Positions 1-5,132 of a DNA stretch of 5,132 nucleotides are shown piece after piece. Position 1 is the stretch's first letter. Every line of letters starts with the position of its first letter. A program made the position numbers and the translations under genes. Location of the stretch: assembly GCA_937901225.1 (NCBI GenBank), contig CALCGX010000087.1, forward strand, positions 1-5,132, given 5' to 3'. The notes under the pieces are model-generated. The model made no database searches. It saw only the letters and a program-made list of their open reading frames with translations, and was not told where the DNA came from. This DNA comes from an uncultured Bacteroidales bacterium (lineage in GTDB: Bacteria > Bacteroidota > Bacteroidia > Bacteroidales > Paludibacteraceae).

Positions 1-196
1 GTATCAAAGTCAATCATATTGCAATGTTAATTATATTAATCCGCTTTATTCCCAAGTAGCTCGTACCTCATGGTCATTATAAAATCGAATGGATATTTTT
101 TATGATATAAGTAGTTATTTCCCAATACTGAACACCACATACAATAATTATTCAATCTGCATATTAAATTTAAAGTTGGCTAATACATAGTTGATT
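1..196. other. AT-rich intergenic region after the SIR2 gene, no convincing gene
   Basis: This is the non-coding end of the cluster. I see no strong GC-rich hairpin followed by a T-run, so no intrinsic terminator can be placed. The only symmetric element is a weak A/T-only palindrome at 27-39 (ttaat-tat-attaa). A 34-codon open frame on the minus strand (36-140) begins MWCSVLGNNYLYHKKY and ends RYELLGNKAD. Its frame stays open back to a TAG shortly after the SIR2 stop. It has no recognisable domain or ribosome binding site and could be chance or a remnant of a lost gene. No tRNA, insertion-sequence end or attachment site is visible. Confidence 0.5.
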
Positions 197-2515
197 CTAC
201 TTCAATATATCCATTATTTTCTCTTTGATTCTACGTGTCTCATAATCCCAGACACTTTGATCCATCTCATCATTTAACCATTGTAATGCTTGGTTTAGAT
301 ACCTTACTGAAAACTCATCATTAAATCTATTATGATATTCAATGGCCTGCCTACCATACGTGTGAGCGTGAAATCTTTTACGAGAATCTGCATACATACA
401 TTTTTCAAGAATTTTCATACTTGTATCTAGTTCGGTTCTAACACTTGCTCCGTTTTTTCTAATATTAGCATTAAATAAAATAATCGCATGAGTATTTCTA
501 ATCGAAAAATACCTATCATCTGTTAGACTAATAGCCTTATCTATCCAACTAAAGGCATCTTCATAACGATTCTTTCCAGCCAAGTACAAAGCGCCCTGTT
601 GTAATACATATGGATTTCTCCGATCATAAATAAACGCATTCTCATAGTATTCTTTACCTTCGCGCCAATCTTCAAAAGCCCGCTCTGCTATTATTTTATC
701 AAATGCATATTTACGAAATGTCCTATAATTACATATAATATAAGATGGTATTTTTTCAATAACTGTACAAACCACTGATTTTAATAGTTCGCGAGAACAC
801 GAATTCTTTATTACATCTGCTATATATCTAGATCTTGGGTAATAATAGTCCATTGCTTTGTATTCATCGTCATTATCCTTGGGTATATATTCATGAATTA
901 TGTCCTTAGCATCATCTTGCATTTCGAAAATATCATCATAATTATAGTACCCATCAAAATAGGCATGCGCCATTTCTGATGATAATGGAATACGGCAACT
1001 ATGCATATAAGCGCACAAGACAAGAAACTCTGCTAAATCAGGATCATTAATCTCGATTTGTCTTATAGCCTGAGCATATCGTTCCTTTATGTTAGGCCCT
1101 TTAATATTTCTAATAACGAATTCGAATAACGTATCTTTTCCATACTCACTTAACTCTTCTTCTCTATGCAAAACATTCCCTCTAATACTTTCTGGTAATG
1201 AATCATAGATACCCTGCGTATCCTTATCAGTCAATGACGTTACATTAATTATATTATACTTATTCCTGTCTATAAGATGTGATATAATACTATAATTATG
1301 GCTACGCTCAGCACCGACAATCTTTATATTATTTTGATCTAATATTGGCAAAGCTTCAACACTTTCATATATATCATCAATAAATATTACTACTTTTTGG
1401 TCGCCAATAATTTTCTTTAAAAATATAGCTTTATTTTCTGATATAGATTCAAAGTATAGTTTTGTTCCCCAATTCTTGATTTCATTAGCAGCCTGCATCA
1501 TGAGGGTAGATTTACCTGTAACAGGAGCTCCAATTATGATAGTTCCACGTTTTGAGCTATATATGCTATCAAGTATAATAGGTAAATGATGCGTTTTGTA
1601 AATTTGGTTGTCAAGGATATCGGACCAGATCGGAGAACTTCCAGTGTAGAAGTCTTTTATAGGTCGATGTCTGTCTATTTCATATATGCTATGTGGTACA
1701 ATATTTGCTTTCAACATCATGTCGATACTGCCCGATTCTTTCTCTTCGTTTACGTCATGTTCTATTTTGCCAAAGTATTCTAATATACTCGCAATATCTC
1801 CACTAATAATATTAAATCCCAAAGACTCATAATACTCAATATACTCAGGGATTGGATCTATCAACAATATCCATTTGGGCTTTTGTGCATTCCCAAAAGT
1901 CTGTCTAGATGTTAATGCTTGAATTACAGATGAGTCATTAAAACTATAACCTAAAAATATAGTCGGAAATGCTTCCATGGACAATGATAAACAGCTCCAT
2001 ATGCGAGGAGTCTCATTGTGTACATTTGCAATTGAAGAGACATCAAATACATACTGAGAGTCATTCCTCTCAATATTTCCATGAAGAGGTGTATAATTTA
2101 TTGCATTTTTATCATTTGTCGGACCATTTGCTATTTGATCGTTTATATATTTACTACCATTATCGATAATCTTTGGTATTAAATTATCAATATTAGTCGT
2201 GAATATATTCTTTAAATTTAATCTATTTATAGAATAGTAACGAGGATCAACATACTGTACCGAAAATCTATCCTTTAGGTATTTATGGAAGGCCTCTTTA
2301 TCTGACTTTTCTAATATAGTGCAAAGTTGAGGTAATGGTAAAATATTGCTCTTCCCAAAATGGATGTGTAATTCTTCATTTAAATCACTCCCTAATGGAA
2401 GCTGTCTGCCATTAGCATCTTTTGCCAAAAGAGAAAAGCCTGCACCAACAAATAGATTAACACCATCAGTTATTGCTTGCCTGAATAAGTTTTCATTATC
2501 AATTGTAAGTCCCAT
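197..2515 (-). CDS. SIR2-STAND NTPase-TPR protein, Avs5-like antiphage NADase candidate
   Basis: This is a cytoplasmic protein of 772 residues with no signal peptide or membrane segment. Residues 1-250 form a SIR2-type NAD+-binding domain, with LFVGAGFS (GAGFS 24-28), TTNID (106-110, N108), LHGN (144-147, presumed catalytic H145) and GYSFND (189-194). A conserved-looking lead-in, DFYTGSSPIWSDI (288-300), precedes the NTPase. Walker A is GAPVTGKST (329-337) and Walker B is VVIFIDD (375-381); GAERSHNY (401-408) follows. Residues 490-772 are helical and TPR-like, clearest at 620-664. In the family, SIR2 domains fused to STAND NTPases (AVAST type V) deplete NAD+ after phage sensing; that role is inferred here. 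The start is secure: it is the only ATG after the upstream in-frame TGA, and the next Met (M180) would remove the SIR2 core. No Shine-Dalgarno is visible. The gene lies 22 nt after the helicase gene and is much richer in A+T than it. The C-terminus is shorter than in many Avs proteins, so the ligand cannot be guessed. Confidence 0.88.
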   Translation of the reverse strand: MGLTIDNENLFRQAITDGVNLFVGAGFSLLAKDANGRQLPLGSDLNEELHIHFGKSNILPLPQLCTILEKSDKEAFHKYLKDRFSVQYVDPRYYSINRLNLKNIFTTNIDNLIPKIIDNGSKYINDQIANGPTNDKNAINYTPLHGNIERNDSQYVFDVSSIANVHNETPRIWSCLSLSMEAFPTIFLGYSFNDSSVIQALTSRQTFGNAQKPKWILLIDPIPEYIEYYESLGFNIISGDIASILEYFGKIEHDVNEEKESGSIDMMLKANIVPHSIYEIDRHRPIKDFYTGSSPIWSDILDNQIYKTHHLPIILDSIYSSKRGTIIIGAPVTGKSTLMMQAANEIKNWGTKLYFESISENKAIFLKKIIGDQKVVIFIDDIYESVEALPILDQNNIKIVGAERSHNYSIISHLIDRNKYNIINVTSLTDKDTQGIYDSLPESIRGNVLHREEELSEYGKDTLFEFVIRNIKGPNIKERYAQAIRQIEINDPDLAEFLVLCAYMHSCRIPLSSEMAHAYFDGYYNYDDIFEMQDDAKDIIHEYIPKDNDDEYKAMDYYYPRSRYIADVIKNSCSRELLKSVVCTVIEKIPSYIICNYRTFRKYAFDKIIAERAFEDWREGKEYYENAFIYDRRNPYVLQQGALYLAGKNRYEDAFSWIDKAISLTDDRYFSIRNTHAIILFNANIRKNGASVRTELDTSMKILEKCMYADSRKRFHAHTYGRQAIEYHNRFNDEFSVRYLNQALQWLNDEMDQSVWDYETRRIKEKIMDILK

Positions 2516-2537
2516 AGTATTATTATAGATTAATCAT

Positions 2538-4586
2538 TTATATTTCCTTTATTCCTATCTCCTTCAAATACTCATACGTTGAGTCGTAGTATGCTGGATT
2601 GCGGGTTGGGTCTTCGGGGTTGCCTTCGGGGATAACGAGGATCATGCCCTGGCGAGCACGGGTGAGCAAAACTCGATAAGCGTTCTTCTGGAATGCCTTG
2701 CGTTCAGGTTTATTGATATTTTGCCACTTATCACCGCAGAATGAGTGGTGCGACCAGCCCGAATGTGTATAGCGGAAATCGCCATCCCAAACTACGCACG
2801 ACCAATCGAGCTCCAAGCCCTGCACATCGAACTCCGTAGCTACATCCTCCAAATAGAACGACGAGCGTACATCCGTTGCATCATCCAAAAACCAATGCAC
2901 CACATCGGGCTTAAAGCGGACATCAATAGCCAATGGCTTCAATCGCTCTGCCTGCGAAGATACAATCATTCCGTAGCGCTCCGTACCTCGTGCGTGCTCC
3001 TTTAACCAGCGCTTCGCCTTTTCGAGCGAGCGTGTCAGCACGATTGGGTATTTGTCAAGTGTCCGGTATGCCTCACGAGCACCCTCGATATCTCTATCAA
3101 GCAGTTTGTGTACAAACTTTGCAAGATTCTCCGCGCGGAACGAGCGCATCGACACAGCCAAGTGTAACGACGGCTCAAACTCCACGTGCTCGTGTTCTGA
3201 CAATAGTTCCAACGAGCGACCGGCAGCATACTCGGCATCGTGTAGGCGGTCCGAGATAAACACATGCCAATCCTTATACTCGCGGTTGAGTGACTCTATC
3301 CACTCGCTAATGCCAGCCTCTCCGGTGTTGATCTCTTGGCCACCGCCCACAAGGCATACAACAACAGCCCAATCATTGTGGCGGTCGAGACACGAAATCA
3401 GATACTCTGGCTCGGAATATGGGAAGTTAGGATAACCCTTCTTGCGATTCATAAAGTTTGCAAGCGCATCCTTTGTCCATGCACGCTGCGCCTCATCAAA
3501 AATGGCAACGTGGTCCACCGGAACGAATGACTTTTTGAGGTTTTTCGGATTGAGGAAGTACTCCTCATCGGCTACGATGCGACCATCCACCACTTTCGTT
3601 CCCTCCAAGCATGTGTCGCGGTAGTGGTGAATCATCTGTATAAAGGCCTTAACCTCCGAGCGTGCTGTGCCGATAGCTATCCTCTCGCCCTTCTCCGCCA
3701 TGCGGCGCTTCTTGTCGCGTGCGAGAGCTTCGGTCAGCACCTGCACCAACGGGAAGTTACCCGATAGATATACAGCGATATCATCCTTCTCAAACTGCTG
3801 TGTGGCGATATTAAGGCCGACAAGCGTTTTGCCGGCACCCGGCACACCCGTTACAAAGCATATCGCTTTGAAATGCTCTTTCTTTGCGCGTTCAATAACC
3901 GACGAGATAAAGCTACACGTGGTAGTGAGATTCTCGGCCGAAGCATCAGAACGTGAGATGTCCTCTACGGAGTGGTTGTTATATAGCGCACTCGCAGCCT
4001 CTATGATGGTCGGGGTAGGAGAATAACGGCTAATTGCCCATAGTGCATCACCTTCCGAGTTGTCCTTATCGCAGAATAGTAACGCTTCGGCAATGGTTGA
4101 TGCGAGCTGCTCGCGATTGGTTAGTATTGGATAGAAAACCTTGTCGTCAAATGGAATAAAATCTGAGGTGGCATCAACCGCCTCGGTCGCAACCAATATC
4201 GGCACAATCGGGCGATTATGGCTCTGCTCGTGGAAGTTTTTGAGATCAAGAGCATAGTCCCATACCTGCGCGATGTCAGCTTTGGTGTATAGCTCGTTGA
4301 ATGCCTTAAACTCCAATAAAAGCACAACACCATCTATTAGCAATACTACATCAATACGGCGACCCATTCGCGGGATTGTGTACTCGAAATAGATATGGCC
4401 TCGACTGATGTAAGGTATAAGAATATCTTTCAATAGCGCAATCTCCTCGCGCCATGCATCTGCTTGCAACCCTTGCAATGAAGCGTGCAACGAGGTATGC
4501 ACAGTGGTTAGAATACCAATAATCTGCGCATCGGGCATCGCAAGAAAGCCCTCTATTGTATCGCCATGAAAGTACCTATTTGCCAT
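2538..4586 (-). CDS. DUF2075 (Schlafen group 3-like) helicase with N-terminal PD-(D/E)XK nuclease-like domain
   Basis: This is a full-length protein of 682 residues. The N-terminal part has a PD-(D/E)XK signature: E48 as a possible first acidic residue, RRIDVVLL (D79), LLEFKA (E92, K94), then Q107 in AQVWDYALDL. The C-terminal part is a superfamily 1-like NTPase/helicase. Walker A is TGVPGAGKT (246-254) and Walker B is AIFDEAQRAW (361-370). A motif III-like LVGGGQEI (412-419) and an arginine-containing SMRSFRAENL (479-488) follow. Motif V-like TEFDVQGLELD (584-594) and motif VI-like YRVLLTRARQG (637-647) complete it. These features place it in the DUF2075/COG3410 family. Predicted activities are ATP hydrolysis with translocation or unwinding of nucleic acid, coupled to cleavage; the substrate (DNA or RNA) is unknown. 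The start at 4586 keeps RYFHGDTIEGFL, which looks like the natural beginning; an internal Met at residue 17 is the only near alternative. The 45-nt gap upstream has no clear promoter, so read-through from the regulator gene is likely. GC content is near 50%, well above the next gene. Confidence 0.9.
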   Translation of the reverse strand: MANRYFHGDTIEGFLAMPDAQIIGILTTVHTSLHASLQGLQADAWREEIALLKDILIPYISRGHIYFEYTIPRMGRRIDVVLLIDGVVLLLEFKAFNELYTKADIAQVWDYALDLKNFHEQSHNRPIVPILVATEAVDATSDFIPFDDKVFYPILTNREQLASTIAEALLFCDKDNSEGDALWAISRYSPTPTIIEAASALYNNHSVEDISRSDASAENLTTTCSFISSVIERAKKEHFKAICFVTGVPGAGKTLVGLNIATQQFEKDDIAVYLSGNFPLVQVLTEALARDKKRRMAEKGERIAIGTARSEVKAFIQMIHHYRDTCLEGTKVVDGRIVADEEYFLNPKNLKKSFVPVDHVAIFDEAQRAWTKDALANFMNRKKGYPNFPYSEPEYLISCLDRHNDWAVVVCLVGGGQEINTGEAGISEWIESLNREYKDWHVFISDRLHDAEYAAGRSLELLSEHEHVEFEPSLHLAVSMRSFRAENLAKFVHKLLDRDIEGAREAYRTLDKYPIVLTRSLEKAKRWLKEHARGTERYGMIVSSQAERLKPLAIDVRFKPDVVHWFLDDATDVRSSFYLEDVATEFDVQGLELDWSCVVWDGDFRYTHSGWSHHSFCGDKWQNINKPERKAFQKNAYRVLLTRARQGMILVIPEGNPEDPTRNPAYYDSTYEYLKEIGIKEI

Positions 4587-4631
4587 AAATCTTTATTAAA
4601 TAATACACCAATATTGAATAACAGCCTCCAC

Positions 4632-4910
4632 CTATAATTTATGCTCTGCAATCCTGCGTCGAACGTCTTTGTTATCCTCAATGGCTTGTTTGCAATACTT
4701 TTTCATTTCTCTAACAGCATCTGCGTATAATGATTTACGGCGTTGCTTTTGGGCATCATCTAAAAACATATCACAATCTATGCTTTGATCATGTCCATCT
4801 TTGATTTTTTGCATTATGCACTCAATCATCACATCGTCGACATTGATGCCTCTTCGTGATTTTTCTACTAAATCGTAGAATTCCTTGGCGAGTTCGTATA
4901 TATTATTCAT
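4632..4910 (-). CDS. Small charged helical protein of unknown function
   Basis: I do not recognise this 92-residue protein. It is rich in Lys, Arg, Asp and Glu, lacks a signal peptide or membrane segment, and should be almost entirely alpha-helical. It can be read as a short N-terminal helix (1-18), a second helix after GINVDD (21-26, roughly 24-38), a DGHDQSIDCDMF turn region (38-49), and a long basic/acidic helix through 50-88. It contains three cysteines (C31, C46, C73), too scattered to suggest a zinc site. Its ATG lies inside the end of the regulator gene, an 8-nt overlap in another frame. The weak purine stretch AGAAGA just upstream suggests translation coupled to the regulator. The position between an XRE regulator and a helicase/nuclease suggests an accessory or partner protein, perhaps binding one of them; this is inferred from position only. 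A toxin partner to the regulator is an alternative with no motif support. Confidence 0.75.
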   Translation of the reverse strand: MNNIYELAKEFYDLVEKSRRGINVDDVMIECIMQKIKDGHDQSIDCDMFLDDAQKQRRKSLYADAVREMKKYCKQAIEDNKDVRRRIAEHKL

Positions 4911-5109
4911 TATTGTCTTCTATAAGTTCTTTGGGATTTACATTCAATATTTTAGCTATCTCAAAGAGAACTTCGAGACTCGGTTGGCGACGGTTGCAAA
5001 CATAAGAGTTTGCTATGCAGAAGCTCTTGCCAAGTCGTTCAGCGAGCCAAGTTTGTTTGATTCCGCGCTCTTCGAGCACCTCTTTTATGCGGTTCATGGG
5101 TTTATCCAT
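4903..5109 (-). CDS. XRE/Cro-CI family helix-turn-helix regulator
   Basis: This is a 68-residue single-domain DNA-binding protein that fills one HTH_3 fold with almost nothing added. The core runs from NRIKEVLEERG (6-16), through KQTWLAERLGKS (18-29), the first part of the helix-turn-helix, then CIANSYVCNRRQPS (31-44), which includes the recognition helix, to LEVLFEIAKILNVNPKELI (45-63). Regulators of this form often precede restriction-modification and helicase genes in Bacteroidales, and most repress their own operon; that function is inferred here. Translation may begin at the first ATG (5109) or at Met5 (5097), since many relatives begin close to MNRIKEVL; both keep the whole domain. It is first in the cluster, and its TAA stop lies inside the start of the next gene. 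An antitoxin-like role paired with that small gene is possible but less supported. Confidence 0.9.
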   Translation of the reverse strand: MDKPMNRIKEVLEERGIKQTWLAERLGKSFCIANSYVCNRRQPSLEVLFEIAKILNVNPKELIEDNNE

Positions 5110-5119
5110 TTTGTTATTA

Positions 5120-5132
5120 TTTACGATTTTAC
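5120..5132 (-). promoter_or_regulatory. Possible operator: short direct repeat upstream of the regulator
   Basis: On the coding strand, two copies of GTAAA are spaced 8 nt apart (5128-5132 and 5120-5124), 10 nt before the regulator's first ATG. Short repeats beside an XRE gene are typical autoregulatory sites, but this one is short, AT-rich and cut by the window edge, so it may be chance. The promoter must lie mostly beyond the window; I see no complete Bacteroidota -7 element (TAnnTTTG) in the 23 nt available. Confidence 0.2.

Noticed and set aside
1586..2528. Plus-strand open frames of 60-66 codons opposite the SIR2 gene
   Set aside because: They are short, have no recognisable content and lie on the strand opposite a confident coding region.
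2523..2537. Five-codon ATG-to-TAA mini frame immediately after the helicase stop
   Set aside because: It encodes only MINL and is too short to be a gene. It does not change the SIR2 start, which is the first ATG in its own frame.
2933..3435. Overlapping plus-strand open frames of 108 and 127 codons (2933-3259, 3052-3435) inside the helicase gene
   Set aside because: They lie wholly opposite a gene with intact helicase motifs. Their translations are rich in Ser, Arg and Ala with no domain, as expected of antisense shadows in higher-GC DNA.
2538..4586. Gabija GajB or another UvrD-type defence helicase
   Set aside because: The N-terminal PD-(D/E)XK domain and the DEAQR and GGGQE motifs fit DUF2075, and no GajA-like OLD nuclease with ABC ATPase and TOPRIM domains is present.
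4632..4910. MazG-type nucleotide pyrophosphohydrolase next to the XRE gene
   Set aside because: The protein lacks the acidic metal-binding ExxE...ExxD pattern of MazG proteins and does not resemble their sequence.
4632..5109. Classical toxin-antitoxin pair (regulator plus 92-residue protein)
   Set aside because: The overlap and sizes would allow it, but the 92-residue protein shows no HigB, RelE, HipA or other toxin motif, so it is not called.
1..5132. CRISPR array, tRNA, rRNA or insertion-sequence ends
   Set aside because: I found no regularly spaced repeats, no cloverleaf-like segment, no transposase and no convincing terminal inverted repeats in the short non-coding stretches.

Overview
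The window looks like a piece of an accessory (defence-type) region from a Bacteroidota genome, probably a gut Bacteroidales. Three things point that way: the XRE regulator has the form I associate with Bacteroidales, start codons lack strong Shine-Dalgarno sequences, and a DUF2075/Schlafen-like helicase sits behind that regulator. The taxonomic call is an inference. No rRNA, tRNA or housekeeping gene is present to anchor it.

Four genes all lie on the minus strand, so they read from right to left. They are (1) a 68-residue XRE/Cro-type DNA-binding regulator (4903-5109); (2) a 92-residue charged, probably all-helical protein of unknown function (4632-4910), whose start overlaps the regulator's end by 8 nt; (3) a 682-residue DUF2075 (Schlafen group 3-like) superfamily 1 helicase with an N-terminal PD-(D/E)XK nuclease-like domain (2538-4586), 45 nt further on; and (4) a 772-residue protein with a SIR2 domain, a P-loop NTPase of STAND type and a TPR-like helical C-terminus (197-2515), 22 nt further on. 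The last 196 nt (1-196) are AT-rich and hold no convincing gene.

All catalytic motifs I would look for in genes 3 and 4 are intact. The SIR2-STAND-TPR layout matches antiphage proteins of the AVAST type V (Avs5-like) class. In those, ligand sensing by the C-terminus drives NTPase-dependent oligomerisation, and the SIR2 domain then destroys NAD+ to stop infected cells. The helicase/nuclease upstream is a DNA- or RNA-processing enzyme of the kind also common in defence islands. A small regulator at the front of the cluster could hold it in check.

Base composition breaks sharply at about 2540. The helicase gene is near 50% GC in the stretch I counted, while the SIR2 gene is near 20-35% GC. The two large genes therefore probably have different origins and were brought together. 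They may be a cooperating system, or two neighbouring systems in one island that share a promoter by accident. The close spacing permits co-transcription but does not prove joint function.
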